Source: Streptomyces rimosus subsp. rimosus
GTDB taxonomy: Bacteria > Actinomycetota > Actinomycetes > Streptomycetales > Streptomycetaceae
Assembly (NCBI RefSeq): GCF_000720725.1
Contig: NZ_JOCQ01000020.1
Location: 1-64,000, forward strand
Direction: 5' to 3'
Length of the DNA: 64,000 bases
The notes under the pieces were generated by a model. The model was not told the DNA's origin, made no database searches, and saw nothing but the letters and a program-made list of their open reading frames with translations. Below, in pieces: positions 1-8,776 of this stretch (position 1 is the stretch's first letter; each line of letters opens with the position of its first letter). Position numbers and translations under genes: made by a program.

Positions 1-499
1 GGGCGGGGGTGGGGCTGTCCGGGGGCGCCGGATCGTCGCGGGCCAGCGCCCGGAACTCCTCGCCGAGACGGTCGAGTACGCGCAGGGCGGTCGCCACGTC
101 GGCGGCCGGCACCCCGGCCAGCACATGGCTCAGCCCGGCCGCCTCCGACTCCTGGAGGGAAACCATGACGTCGGTGCCCTCGGGCGTGAGCCGGACCAGC
201 GGGGAACGCCGGTGCGCGGGGTTGGGGACGGTCTCCGCCAGGCCCAGTTCGACCGCGTGGTTCACCCAGCGCTGCACCGGCTGCCGGTCCAGCTCCAGCC
301 CGCGGGCCAGTTCCGGTACGGTCCGCGGGCCGTGTACGCGGAGGGCGTCGAGCAGCGCGTGCTGACCGGCCGTCAGGCCCGTACCGGCGAGCTCGCGTTC
401 CACGGCGCGTACGACCGTCCGGTGCAGGGGCCACAGTCGGCGGATCACTTCGTACGCGAGGCGCTCGGTGGAGTCCACGCCACCTTGAGTGACACTCAT
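1..499 (-). CDS. MarR-family transcriptional regulator (partial, C-terminus outside window)
   Basis: At least 166 codons, starting at an ATG at 499 and running off the left edge. The reading frame shows the MarR fold: an N-terminal helix leading into a winged helix with a recognition region around residues 63-90 (VPELARGLELDRQPVQRWVNHA) and a wing with the typical D/N-x-x-H-R-R-S turn (NPAHRRSPLVRLTPEG). Family members are dimeric DNA-binding repressors that often respond to small phenolic or oxidative ligands. The start is nearly leaderless: a CATCAT -10 candidate lies about 7 nt upstream, inside a short inverted repeat. It is divergent from the glycosyltransferase gene at 721. The ligand is unknown. 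Confidence 0.85.
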   Translation of the reverse strand, partial: MSVTQGGVDSTERLAYEVIRRLWPLHRTVVRAVERELAGTGLTAGQHALLDALRVHGPRTVPELARGLELDRQPVQRWVNHAVELGLAETVPNPAHRRSPLVRLTPEGTDVMVSLQESEAAGLSHVLAGVPAADVATALRVLDRLGEEFRALARDDPAPPDSPTPA

Positions 500-501
500 G
501 G

Positions 502-514
502 TGTCATGATGACA
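502..514. promoter_or_regulatory. Inverted repeat at MarR gene start, candidate autoregulatory operator
   Basis: TGTCA-TGA-TGACA is a perfect 5-bp inverted repeat 3 nt upstream of the marR-like ATG. It overlaps the probable -10 region, which is where MarR proteins commonly bind their own promoter. A second overlapping repeat, GACAC-N5-GTGTC (491-505), spans the start codon. Functional assignment is inference. Confidence 0.4.
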
Positions 515-660
515 TCGGCGGTGTCGTTACGGAAGCGCGCCGCGCGTGGCGCGCTCGCACTTCTCCCGCGCGTGGAATGTACGGATAAGGGCGCGCCGAA
601 GTTCCCGCCCGGCGCCGAATGCCTCCGGCGGGCTCGCCGCCGATCAGCCGGTCAGTGTCC

Positions 661-680
661 GCGGGGTGTATACACCCCGC
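661..680. promoter_or_regulatory. Perfect 20-bp palindrome upstream of glycosyltransferase gene
   Basis: GCGGGGTGTATACACCCCGC equals its own reverse complement over all 20 bases. It lies 41 nt upstream of the ATG at 721, just before a likely leaderless promoter (-10 TAGTGT at 708-713). The TGTATACA core is AT-rich compared with its surroundings. Position and symmetry fit an operator for a dimeric regulator. The regulator is not identified; the neighbouring MarR is a candidate only by proximity. Confidence 0.6.
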
Positions 681-720
681 GTATGCACGCTATGTATACG
701 CGCAGTGTAGTGTCCCCCGC

Positions 721-2370
721 ATGCCCGCAGAAGCCGCCCCCGCCCCACCGGTCGCAGCTCTTCCCGCCCAGCGCACCACCCAGCGCACCACCCAGCGCAC
801 CACGCAACGCACCACCCAGCGCGCCACGCGCCCGAGCACCGCACCGTCCGGCTCCGCACCGCTCGGACCCGCACTGCTCGGACCCGCGCCGTTCGGTTCC
901 AGGCTCGCGCGCCTCGCCGTCCCTGCGCTCCCCGCGCTGCTGGCGCTGGCGCTCGGTCTGTGGGGCATCCGGCGGGGCGACAGCCTGTGGCGGGACGAGG
1001 CGGTGACCTGGCAGGTCGGGCAGCGCTCCGTGGCCGAGATCTGGAACATGCTCGGCGCGGTGGACGTCGTGCACGGCCTCTACTACCTGCTGATGCACGG
1101 CGTGTTCGAGGTCTTCGGTACCGGCCCGGCCGTGCTGCGCATGCCGTCCGTCCTGGCCGTCGCCCTGGCCGCTGCCGCCACCGCCGCGGCCGGCCGCCGC
1201 CTCGCCGGTCCCTGGGCCGGGCTCGCCGCCGGGCTGGTACTCGCGCTGATCCCGAACATCCAGCACTACGCCCAGGAGGGACGGGCATACGCGCTGGTCA
1301 CGGCCGGGACAGCGGTGGCCACCCAGCTCCTCGTGGGCGCGCCGGGGCCTACGTCATGCCCCGTGGGCGCACCGGGCCATACGCCATCCCCCGCTCGACG
1401 CGGCTGGCCGCGCTGGGCGGCCTACGCCGCCGTCATGCTGATCACGGCCCTGCTGAACTGGTTCTCGCTCCTCGTCCTGCCCGCGCACGCCGTCACGGTC
1501 CTCGTCGCCCACCGCCGCGGCGCGCGCCCGCTGGCGGCACCGTGGTCGGTGGCCGCCGCCGTGGTGGTGGCGGGTGCGCTGCCGCTGATCCTCGCCAGCC
1601 GGGCCCAGGCGGGACAGGTGTCGTGGATCAAACCGGTCGCCGTCTCCACGCTGCTGGGGATCGCCGTGCTGCTGCTCGTGGCGCTGGTGTGCGCCCGGAT
1701 TCCGTACCCCGGGCGCGGGCGCGCGGCCATGTCACCGGCCTCCGTCGGACTGCCGCTGCTCGCCGTGCCGCAGTGCGGCCTGCTGCTGGCCTCGGTCCTC
1801 GTGGAGCCGCTCTACCTCGACCGCTACGTCCTCTACACGAACATCGGCTTCGCCCTGCTCCTCGGCGTCGGCGTCGCCGCTGCCGTCCAGGCCCTCCCGG
1901 TCCGTACGTGGGTGCTGCTCACGGGCGTCACGGCGCTGGGCTTCGTGGCGCTGCTGCCGGTGGAGACCGGTCTGCGCGAGCCGACGAGCCGGGCGGACGA
2001 CGTGCTGCGGGCGGCGCACCGGGTGGCGGCGAGCGCGCGGTCCGGTGACGGCGTGCTGTTCATACCGGCGGCACGGCGCGACACGGCGCTGGTGACGCCG
2101 TCGGCCTTCACCGGCCTGGACGATCTCGCGCTGACCGGGGACCCGGTGTCCTCCGGCACCCTCAAGGGCGTCGAGGGCAGCCCCGAGCACATACGCACGG
2201 CGATGCTGGCCGAGCGTCGCGTCGTGGTCGTCACCGACACGCGCCGGGCCGCGTCGCCCGCCCCCGTACGGGAGGCCGAGAAGCTTCGCGTCCTCGCCCG
2301 CCACTTCAAGCTCACCGAACGGACGGACCGCGTCGGCCGCCGGGTGGAGGTCTACGAGAAGGTGCGGTGA
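721..2370 (+). CDS. GT39/ArnT-like membrane glycosyltransferase (putative dolichyl-P-mannose-type)
   Basis: 549 aa from ATG 721. The frame is open back to an ATG at 619, but the promoter and palindrome lie between the two, so the later start is preferred. The N-terminus has a QRTT repeat (four tandem units from 12-bp DNA repeats), then the first membrane helix at about 65-85. A short extracytoplasmic loop carries W-R-D-E-A with the acidic pair near residues 92-93, the hallmark of GT-C family enzymes of the GT39/PMT/ArnT type. About ten hydrophobic segments follow, then a soluble C-terminal domain. Such enzymes move a sugar from a polyprenyl-phosphate donor to an extracytoplasmic acceptor. The acceptor here is unknown. 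Its 3' end overlaps the convergent kinase by 19 bp. Confidence 0.8.
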   Translation: MPAEAAPAPPVAALPAQRTTQRTTQRTTQRTTQRATRPSTAPSGSAPLGPALLGPAPFGSRLARLAVPALPALLALALGLWGIRRGDSLWRDEAVTWQVGQRSVAEIWNMLGAVDVVHGLYYLLMHGVFEVFGTGPAVLRMPSVLAVALAAAATAAAGRRLAGPWAGLAAGLVLALIPNIQHYAQEGRAYALVTAGTAVATQLLVGAPGPTSCPVGAPGHTPSPARRGWPRWAAYAAVMLITALLNWFSLLVLPAHAVTVLVAHRRGARPLAAPWSVAAAVVVAGALPLILASRAQAGQVSWIKPVAVSTLLGIAVLLLVALVCARIPYPGRGRAAMSPASVGLPLLAVPQCGLLLASVLVEPLYLDRYVLYTNIGFALLLGVGVAAAVQALPVRTWVLLTGVTALGFVALLPVETGLREPTSRADDVLRAAHRVAASARSGDGVLFIPAARRDTALVTPSAFTGLDDLALTGDPVSSGTLKGVEGSPEHIRTAMLAERRVVVVTDTRRAASPAPVREAEKLRVLARHFKLTERTDRVGRRVEVYEKVR

Positions 2371-3059
2371 TCTGCTGCCGCACGGGCTGCCTCCTGGGGC
2401 TCACCCCCGTCGTACGGCACCGGTGCCGCGTCCGGCGGGAACGTGACGACCAGGTCCGCCCGCTCCCGTACCGCCGCCACCAGACGGGCGTTGGCCTCGT
2501 CCGAGGCGTGTACGAATCGTTCGGCCCGCGCGCGGGATCTGCCGAAGCGCTCGTGCCGGTCGACCAGGCGCCGGACCCGTTCCGCGTCGTCCAGCTCCAC
2601 GTACCAGACCTCGTCGAGGCACTCCCTGGCCCGTGCCCAGGCGGGGTCGTCGAGCAGCAGGTAGTTGCCCTCGGTCACGACGAGCGGCACGTCGTACGGA
2701 ACGGGGATGCTGCCGGCCACCGGCTCCTCGATGCGGCGGTCGAAGGCCGGGGCGTAGACGACGGTGTCCGGCGCGGGGGAGCGCAGGCGGGCGAGCAGGG
2801 CCGCGTACCCGGCCGCGTCGAAGGTGTCCGGGGCGCCCTTGCGGTCCGTACGCCCCAGGCGGCGCAACTCCGCCTCGGCAAGGTGGAAGCCGTCCATGGG
2901 GACGAGCGCCGCCGACCCGGCCAGTTCGGACACCAGATGGGCGGCCAGGGTGGACTTGCCCGCGCCGGGCGGCCCCGTGATGCCGAGCAGCCGACGGCGG
3001 CCCGGGCCGGAGGCGGCGGCGAGCCGCCGGGCACGTGCGGTGAGTTGCTGCGGTTCCAT
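2352..3059 (-). CDS. Nucleoside/nucleotide kinase family protein (uridine kinase-like P-loop)
   Basis: 235 aa. A Walker A motif GPPGAGKST sits at residues 29-37. The body follows the phosphoribulokinase/uridine-kinase pattern: MDGFHLAEAEL after strand 2, a hydrophobic strand leading to VTEGNYLLLDD, then a lid rich in arginine (RVRRLVDRHERFGRS). Streptomyces members are usually annotated nucleoside/nucleotide kinase; some relatives are pantothenate-kinase-like or fructokinase-like, so the substrate is open. The methyltransferase gene lies 6 nt upstream on the same strand, so the two are probably co-transcribed. Confidence 0.82.
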   Translation of the reverse strand: MEPQQLTARARRLAAASGPGRRRLLGITGPPGAGKSTLAAHLVSELAGSAALVPMDGFHLAEAELRRLGRTDRKGAPDTFDAAGYAALLARLRSPAPDTVVYAPAFDRRIEEPVAGSIPVPYDVPLVVTEGNYLLLDDPAWARARECLDEVWYVELDDAERVRRLVDRHERFGRSRARAERFVHASDEANARLVAAVRERADLVVTFPPDAAPVPYDGGEPQEAARAAADHRTFS

Positions 3060-3065
3060 GGTCGC

Positions 3066-4292
3066 CTACGGGTCGTTGCGGTCGTCGTCGGCCGGTCGCG
3101 CCGCGCCCAGCCGCCACAGCGAGGTGACCTCGGCCGAGCGGGCCGCGTGCAGGGGGTCGGTGTCGTCGCGGGAGCGGCCGTGCCGGGGCCGGATGTCCAG
3201 CCGGTCCAGCACGGTCAGGCCCGCCGCCCCGAACGCGTCGGTCAGCTCGGTACGGGAGCGCAGCCCGAGGTGTTCCGCGAGGTCGGACATGATCAGCCAG
3301 CCCTCGCCGCCCGGGACCAGGTGCGCGGCCAGGCCGTTCAGGAAGCCGCGGAGCATCCGGCCGCCCGGGTCGTAGACCGCGTACTCGACGGGGGAGGTGG
3401 GCTTGGCGGGGACCCACGGCGGGTTGCAGACGATCAGCGACGCGCGTCCGTCCGGGAACAGGTCGGCCGCCACGACCTCCACGCGGTCGGCCACGCCGAG
3501 CCGGGTCACGTTCTCCCGCGCGCAGGCCAGCGCCCGCGGGTCCTGGTCGGTGGCCACGACGCGGGGCACACCGCGCCGGGCCAGCACCGACGCCAGGACG
3601 CCGGTACCGGTACCGATGTCGAACGCCGGGCCCGGGACGGAGGGCAGCGGGGCCTCGGCCACCAGGTCCACGTACTCGCCGCGGACCGGCGAGAAGACGC
3701 CGTAATACGGGTGGACGCGGTCGCCGCCGAGCGCCGGGACCGCGACGCCGTTTCTGCGCCATTCGTACGCGCCGATCACGCCGAGCAGTTCGCGCAACGA
3801 GACGAGCTGGGGGAGGGCGGGGGCGGCCTCGGCCTCCTCCTCGGCCCTGGCGTCCTCCTCGGCCGCGGCGTGCTCCTCCGGTCCGTACGCCTGGAGGCAT
3901 GCCTCCCGTACGTCCGGCGCGCGGCGCAGTGCGAGGTCGTACCCGGGTTCCAGGGACACCAGCAGCATGCCCAGGATGCGGGCGCGTTGGTTCTGCGCGG
4001 CCCGGTGCAGGTGGAACGCCTGGGCGGGGTCGGCCGGCGGCCGTTTGCGGGGCCGGCGGTCGATGCGGCGGGCCAGCGCGGTCAGCAGCTGGCGGGCGTT
4101 GTGGAAGTCGCCGCGCCACAGCAGGGCGGTGCCCTCGCAGGCCAGCTTGTAGGCGTCGTCGGCCTTCGTACGGTCGTCCGCCACGGCTACCCGGCGGGGC
4201 GGTGGCGCGCCGCTCTCGGAACGCCAGCGCGCGGAGCGGGCCGCGCCGGCCTCGGTCCACGTGACGGCCTGCGGGCCCTGAAGTGTGTTCAT
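3066..4292 (-). CDS. Class I SAM-dependent methyltransferase (HemK/PrmC-like, NPPW motif)
   Basis: 408 aa from ATG 4292; the open frame continues far upstream but that part is antisense to the universal stress gene. Residues 1-150 form a charged helical N-domain with an E/A-rich stretch (EEHAAAEEDARAEEEAEAAP). The catalytic half has motif I DIGTGTGVLAS, an acidic ATDQD at the end of strand 2, and NPPW (NPPWVPAK), the signature of MTS/PrmC-type enzymes that methylate amide or exocyclic nitrogens in proteins, rRNA or small molecules. The substrate cannot be read from sequence. It probably forms an operon with the downstream kinase. Confidence 0.82.
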   Translation of the reverse strand: MNTLQGPQAVTWTEAGAARSARWRSESGAPPPRRVAVADDRTKADDAYKLACEGTALLWRGDFHNARQLLTALARRIDRRPRKRPPADPAQAFHLHRAAQNQRARILGMLLVSLEPGYDLALRRAPDVREACLQAYGPEEHAAAEEDARAEEEAEAAPALPQLVSLRELLGVIGAYEWRRNGVAVPALGGDRVHPYYGVFSPVRGEYVDLVAEAPLPSVPGPAFDIGTGTGVLASVLARRGVPRVVATDQDPRALACARENVTRLGVADRVEVVAADLFPDGRASLIVCNPPWVPAKPTSPVEYAVYDPGGRMLRGFLNGLAAHLVPGGEGWLIMSDLAEHLGLRSRTELTDAFGAAGLTVLDRLDIRPRHGRSRDDTDPLHAARSAEVTSLWRLGAARPADDDRNDP

Positions 4293-4439
4293 TGCGTCCC
4301 AGGTAAGGGGCTGAGAAGTGACGTTCGACTCTACTCCGTGCCCGGCAGGGACCTTCGTCCCCTGTCGTCGGGGCCGCGCGGGGTAGGAGTATGGAAATAG
4401 TTGGGCATAGCACACGCTGTTGGTCGTATGGAGGCGTAC

Positions 4440-5399
4440 ATGGACACCCTGCCGGTCATCGTCGCGGTGGACGGATCCCCCGACAGCGAACGGGCACTGC
4501 GCTGGGCGATCGAGGCGGCCCGGCTGCGCTCCGCACCGCTCCAGGTCGTACACGTGTGGCCGTATGTCACCACGGAGGGCCGCGCGGCGGCCGAATCCGG
4601 CATCGGCGACCCGGTCCTGGACGAACTGCGCAAGACGCTGGACGGGCGGGCCGACACGGCCGGTCTGCCGGGCGTCGAATTCCGCAGCCTCAGCGGACTC
4701 ACCGACACGCTGCTGCCCGCCCTCGGCGCCGAGGCGCAGCTGCTCGTGCTCGGCTCGCGCGGGCGCGGCGGCTTCGCCAGCCTGCTGCTCGGCTCGAACG
4801 GCATGGCATGCGCGGCGCATTCGGAAGGGCCCGTCGTGGTCGTCCCTCGTCCGGACCGCGGTGACGCGGAACGGGGCCCGGACGGTGAGCTGGTCCGCCC
4901 CACGCCGCCGCAGGTCACGCTGGGTGTGGACGGCACCTCCGACGAGCCCGGCGCGATCGGTTTCGCCTTCGCCGAGGCGAGCCGCCGCAACGCGCGCCTC
5001 AAGGTGGTCTCCGGCTTCTCCTGGCCGATGATGACCCCGCCGTCGTTCGAATACGTCGCGGCCTATGACGGCACCCAGCAGGAGTACGAGAACGCGCTGG
5101 CCGAGCAGCTGACACGGACGCTCGCGCCGCACCGCGAACGGCACCCCGAGGTCGAGGTGACGGTGGAGCTGCGCAACGCGGACGCTGCCGGACAGCTCGT
5201 CGAGGCGTCCAAGGCCAGCGACCTCGTCGTGGTCGCCCGGCACCGCAGGCGCCTGCCGATCGGCCGCCGGCTCGGCTCGGTCGCCCACGCCGTACTGCTG
5301 CACGCGGTCTGCCCGATCGCGGTCGTACCGGAGGAGCCGGAGCGGGGCGGGGAGCCGGAGCGGGGCGGACAGTCCGAGGAGACGGCCGAAGGCCGGTAG
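4440..5399 (+). CDS. Universal stress protein, tandem two-domain
   Basis: 319 aa. ATG 4440 is chosen because GGAGG lies 7-8 nt upstream; a TTG-started frame at 4401 is possible but has no good ribosome site. Two UspA domains are visible: residues 1-140 (VIVAVDGSPDSERALRWA, then GSRGRGGFASLLLGSNG) and 155-305 (VTLGVDGTSDEPGAIGFA, then HRRRLPIGRRLGSVAHAVL). The first keeps the G-x2-G-x9-G(S/T) ATP-binding pattern; in the second it is degenerate. Cytoplasmic stress protein; tandem forms are common in actinobacteria, often linked to hypoxia or dormancy. A low-complexity EPERGGEPERGGQSEE tail ends the protein. Confidence 0.88.
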   Translation: MDTLPVIVAVDGSPDSERALRWAIEAARLRSAPLQVVHVWPYVTTEGRAAAESGIGDPVLDELRKTLDGRADTAGLPGVEFRSLSGLTDTLLPALGAEAQLLVLGSRGRGGFASLLLGSNGMACAAHSEGPVVVVPRPDRGDAERGPDGELVRPTPPQVTLGVDGTSDEPGAIGFAFAEASRRNARLKVVSGFSWPMMTPPSFEYVAAYDGTQQEYENALAEQLTRTLAPHRERHPEVEVTVELRNADAAGQLVEASKASDLVVVARHRRRLPIGRRLGSVAHAVLLHAVCPIAVVPEEPERGGEPERGGQSEETAEGR

Positions 5400-5524
5400 G
5401 GCGAGGGCGGTAAGCAGGCAGCCGAAGACCGGCAGACAGCCAAAGGTCGGCAGGCGGCCGGATACGGGCAGGCCGGGGCCGACGCGCAGCCCGCCGGGGC
5501 TTACTCGCGGCACCGGAAAGCCCC

Positions 5525-6067
5525 TCAGCCGATCCCGAACGCCTCCGCGTAGCGCACCGTGCCGCGCGGGGGCGTGCCGCCGTCCAGGGACAGCGCCAGG
5601 AACGCCTCGTCCGGCCACTCCTGGGGCGGCAGGATGCCGAAGCGGGAGGCGGGCTCGAAGCCGAACCTGGGGTAGTACGACGGATGCCCCAGCACGATGG
5701 CCGTCCGCTCCCCGGCGGCACGGGCCGCGTCCAGCACCGCCCGGATGACGGCGCTGCCCGCGCCCTGCTTCTGGTACTCGGGCAGTACGGCGCAGGGCGC
5801 CAGCGCGACGGCCGGTTCGCCGGCTATGTGACAGCGGGTGAGCAGGGCGTACGCGGCGACGGGCGTGGGCTCGGGCTCGGGGCCGGAATCCGTGGGCCCG
5901 GCGGCGGGCTCGGCCACGTACGAGAGATCCGGCAGCCAGGCCGCCGGGTCACGCCGCAACGCGTCGACGAGGTCGGCCTCACCGGAGGTCTCGAAGGCGG
6001 CGAGGCTGACCCGGCGGACGGCCGGGAGGTCCTCGGGAGTCTCGGGACGGCACTGCCAGATGTTCAT
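5525..6067 (-). CDS. GNAT family N-acetyltransferase
   Basis: 180 aa from ATG 6067. It has the GNAT core: N-terminal strand and helix (RPETPEDLPAVRRVSLAAF), the acetyl-CoA loop at about residues 95-110 (VLPEYQKQGAGSAVIRAVL, Q/R-x-x-G-x-G/A), then VLGHPSYYPRFGFEPAS, typical of YhbS-type acetyltransferases. Cytoplasmic, substrate unknown. A short proline/glycine-rich insertion (PAAGPTDSGPEPEPTP) lies between the first two strands. Convergent with the universal stress gene. Confidence 0.85.
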   Translation of the reverse strand: MNIWQCRPETPEDLPAVRRVSLAAFETSGEADLVDALRRDPAAWLPDLSYVAEPAAGPTDSGPEPEPTPVAAYALLTRCHIAGEPAVALAPCAVLPEYQKQGAGSAVIRAVLDAARAAGERTAIVLGHPSYYPRFGFEPASRFGILPPQEWPDEAFLALSLDGGTPPRGTVRYAEAFGIG

Positions 6068-6279
6068 GCCGCCATGGTTGCACCGGGGTCTGACAACGCG
6101 CCCCGGATGTCCCCGCGCAGCGGGCCGCCCCCATGCCGACCAGCGCATTTCTCCGGGCCCGCCCCGACCAGTCCACTTCACCCCGCCCCCGAATGCTCTG
6201 GGCGGAATCCGGTCGGCCGGTTAGTGGCCGGTGTACGTCGCGCCGCGCCCCTGCGCCGCGCGCCCTGGCACCGCCGCGA

Positions 6280-6999
6280 TCACTCGGCCCCCGTCACGGG
6301 GCCTGGAACCGCACCTGTCACCGCGCCCGTCACCGCGCCCGAAACCGCACCCGTCGCCGCGAACGCCGCCGCCCGCCGCTCCGGCCGCCGCATCAGGAAG
6401 ACCGCCGCCGACCCCGCCGCGAACAGCGCGAACACCGAGACGGCGGCGCTGATCCACGACGCGCCCAGCCACTGGCCGCCCACATAGCCCAGGCTCACCC
6501 CGTACACGGCCCAGGCCAGTCCGGCCAGCGCGGACCACGGCAGGAATTCCCGGGCCGTACGGTGTGCGACGCCCGCGCCCAGGCTGACCACCGAGCGTCC
6601 GGCGGGCGCGAAGCGGGCCAGGACGACGATGCCGCCGCCGCCCCGGGTCAGGGCCGCGCCGAGGCGCTCCTGGGCCGCGGTCAGGCGGCGGGAGCGGGCG
6701 ATGGCGCGGTCGAAGCGGTCGCCGCCGCGCCAGGCGAGCCGGTAGGCGACCAGGTCGCCGAGGACCGAGGCGGTCGCGGCGCACAGCACCAGGGCCAGCA
6801 TCTCGGCGATGTGCACGTCGCCGCGTACCGCACCGGAGACGGTGCCGGCCGCGGTGCCGGTGCCCGCCGCCGTGGTGGCCGCGGTGATCACCAGGACGCC
6901 GCTGGGCAGGATCGGCACGAAGACGTCGAGGAGTACGGAGAGACCGACGATCGCGTAGACCCAAGGGGTGTCGCTCAACGACCCCAGGTTTTCCAACAA
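6280..6999 (-). CDS. DedA family (SNARE-associated Golgi/VTT domain) membrane protein
   Basis: About 239 aa from TTG 6999, chosen because GAGAAGG lies just upstream; an ATG at 7089 gives an arginine-rich N-extension that looks non-coding. Features match DedA: amphipathic re-entrant helices (VYAIVGLSVLLDVFVPILPSGVLVITA), the loop (ARFAPAGRSVVSLGAGVAHRTAREFLPW) corresponding to the conserved F/GRFxPGxR motif, and four or five membrane segments. DedA proteins act in undecaprenyl-phosphate or phospholipid translocation and support envelope homeostasis. The C-terminal 30 residues are a degenerate (V-T/S-G-A) repeat, as are the underlying bases. Confidence 0.82.
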   Translation of the reverse strand: MLENLGSLSDTPWVYAIVGLSVLLDVFVPILPSGVLVITAATTAAGTGTAAGTVSGAVRGDVHIAEMLALVLCAATASVLGDLVAYRLAWRGGDRFDRAIARSRRLTAAQERLGAALTRGGGGIVVLARFAPAGRSVVSLGAGVAHRTAREFLPWSALAGLAWAVYGVSLGYVGGQWLGASWISAAVSVFALFAAGSAAVFLMRRPERRAAAFAATGAVSGAVTGAVTGAVPGPVTGAE

Positions 7000-7387
7000 C
7001 GTCCTTCTCCCGTCCGGACCCCTGCCGCGACGTCGCATCGGCGGCTGGGGCGGCTGTACCGCCATACAGCGTACGCCTGGCGTGCGCACGGTGACGTTCC
7101 GGGGCGCACGGTGTTGTTGGGTTCACACCGCCTCGTAACCGACCGGAACCGACCCGGTACCGAACCTGGAACCGCCGACCCGGAACCGACCCGGAACCGG
7201 CCGGGAACCGGTCCGGCAACCGGTCCTGGACCACCCCGGACACCGCCGTCACCCGTCTGCTGCGGCCGTGGCGCAAAAGATCGCGACTCCGGGAACGTTA
7301 TATGCCGAAATGTGCGCTCTGTGATCGCGTGAGCAGGGTGCTCCGAAGCGGAACGGCACACGAAACGGCACACGAATGGAGACATGG
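7000..7387. repeat. Divergent intergenic region with GAACCGACCCGG-type degenerate repeats
   Basis: This 388-bp gap separates the divergent dedA-like and SOD genes. Between about 7141 and 7225 it is built from degenerate copies of an 11-12 bp unit (GGAACCGACCC variants), about seven in a row. The rest looks like promoter DNA: an AT-rich patch (AACGTTATATG, 7297-7307) lies some 80 bp upstream of the SOD start. No gene is supported. The same CCG-rich vocabulary recurs in the 3' end of the dedA-like gene. Confidence 0.5.
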
Positions 7388-8143
7388 ATGCAGACGTTGA
7401 GGGAGTCATCGACGGCGTCGGGGGGCGCGACGGGACCGGCCGCGGAAGGGGCACGGGCCGGGAGCGGCGCGGCACGGGTGAGGACGACGGCCAGGGCGGC
7501 GGGCGTCTGCTCGGCGGTCCTCGCCACGGCGGGCGCGGTGCTGCTCGCCCCGGCGGCCGTGGCGGCGGACGGCGACAAGGTCCAGAAGAACATCGTCGAC
7601 CCGCAGTACTCCGTGACGATCGCCGCGCAGTTCCAGCGGCCGAACGGCGCGATGCTGAGCAGCGCGCTCACCTACGACCCCAAGCTGGTGCCCGTGGGCT
7701 CCCACGTCACGGTCAGCGAGCGCACCGACAGCAAGAACACCCGGGTCGCCCTGCGGGTGGCCGACCTGCCGGCGAACCGTACCTACGGGGCGCACGTCCA
7801 CACCGGCGCCTGCGGTGCCCGCCCGACGGACGCGGGCGGGCACTACCAGCACCGCAAGGACCCGCGTACGCCGTCCGTCGACCCGGCCTACGCCAACCCG
7901 AGGAACGAGGCCTGGCTGGACTTCACGACCAACGCGCGCGGCGAGGGCTCCGCCGAGTCCCGGCACGCCTGGCGCTTCCGGACCGGCGAGGCGCGGTCGG
8001 TGGCGATCCACGAGCGGCGCACCGCGACCGGGCCCGGGGTGGCGGGGACCGCCGGCCGGGTGGTGGCCTGCTACACCGTGCCGTTCAACAACTCGAAGGA
8101 GGCCGGCAAGGCCGTCGCGGGCGTCCTGTCGAAGATCTTCTGA
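7388..8143 (+). CDS. Secreted superoxide dismutase-like protein (Cu/Zn SOD fold)
   Basis: 251 aa from ATG 7388, preceded by GGAG 6 nt upstream; ATG 7376 in the same frame is the alternative. A long Ala/Arg-rich N-terminus ends in a hydrophobic signal segment (AVLATAGAVLLAPAAVAADG). The mature part has the SodC ligand signatures: GAHVHTGACG (H-x-H) near residue 135, GGHYQH, and a late histidine (VAIHERR). The glycine/aspartate-rich electrostatic loop of true SodC is altered, so activity is uncertain. Predicted exported copper protein. A paralogue lies at 24756. Confidence 0.78.
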   Translation: MQTLRESSTASGGATGPAAEGARAGSGAARVRTTARAAGVCSAVLATAGAVLLAPAAVAADGDKVQKNIVDPQYSVTIAAQFQRPNGAMLSSALTYDPKLVPVGSHVTVSERTDSKNTRVALRVADLPANRTYGAHVHTGACGARPTDAGGHYQHRKDPRTPSVDPAYANPRNEAWLDFTTNARGEGSAESRHAWRFRTGEARSVAIHERRTATGPGVAGTAGRVVACYTVPFNNSKEAGKAVAGVLSKIF

Positions 8144-8184
8144 CCGGCCCCGCGACGGCCAGGTGACATGCCGCCCGTACGGAC

Positions 8185-8223
8185 GAGCGGCGGCCCCCGG
8201 AAGTACTCCGGAGGCCGCCGCTC
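8185..8223. terminator. Bidirectional terminator hairpin
   Basis: GAGCGGCGGCC pairs perfectly with GGCCGCCGCTC (11 bp) across a 17-nt loop, between the convergent SOD and DoxX genes. There is no U-tract, as is usual in Streptomyces. Confidence 0.7.
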
Positions 8224-8257
8224 TCGCCGTCGCGGCCCGGCGGCCGCGGCGCTGCCC

Positions 8258-8731
8258 TCAGACCGCGCTCGGCTCACGCGGGGTGCCCACGCCGGCTTCC
8301 GCCGGGCGCCGGGCGCCGAAGAACAGGCGGTCCAGCGACCAGACGCCGGGGCCGGTGAAGACGAGCAGCAGGAACGCCCAGCAGAACAGCGCGGACAGCT
8401 CACCGCCGTTCTGGAGCGGCCACAGGGCCGTGCCGGCGTGTGCCGAGAAGTACGCGTACGCCATCGAGCCGGAGCTGATGAAGGCGGCGCTGCGGGTGCC
8501 GAGGCCGACCATCACCAGGACGCCGCCGACGAGCTGGATGACGGCCGCGTACCAGCCGGGCCAGCTGCCCGCGGGCACGGTGAGCCCCTTGCCCATCGCG
8601 CCACCGAGGACGCCGAACAGCGAGGACGCGCCATGGCAGGCGAAGAGCAGGCCCACGACGATGCGGAACAAGGACAGGGCGTGCGGCCTGAATCGTTCGG
8701 TGAACTCGGTCACCGGAGACTGAGCGGACAT
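8258..8731 (-). CDS. DoxX family membrane protein
   Basis: 157 aa from ATG 8731, with AGGAG 6 nt upstream. Four membrane helices are visible (LSLFRIVVGLLFACHG; YAAVIQLVGGVLVMVGL; AAFISSGSMAYAYF; LFCWAFLLLVFTGPGVWSLD), matching the DoxX/SURF4 layout, with the typical R-x-x-x-G-x-x-F-x-x-H-G start. DoxX-like proteins are thought to work in membrane redox or thiol/quinone stress handling. The promoter region holds two inverted repeats, described separately. Confidence 0.85.
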   Translation of the reverse strand: MSAQSPVTEFTERFRPHALSLFRIVVGLLFACHGASSLFGVLGGAMGKGLTVPAGSWPGWYAAVIQLVGGVLVMVGLGTRSAAFISSGSMAYAYFSAHAGTALWPLQNGGELSALFCWAFLLLVFTGPGVWSLDRLFFGARRPAEAGVGTPREPSAV

Positions 8732-8776
8732 GGGAACTCCTGCGGTTTCGGGGACGGGAACCGACAAGGGGACAGG

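Noticed and set aside
2367..4400. Long 600-plus-codon frames opposite the kinase and methyltransferase genes
   Set aside because: Arg/Gly/Pro-rich translations typical of high-GC antisense frames; the minus-strand genes carry clear domain motifs.
4293..5618. N-terminal extension of the NPPW methyltransferase to 5618
   Set aside because: The extension is antisense to the universal stress gene and lacks domain-like sequence; ATG 4292 gives a sensible start.
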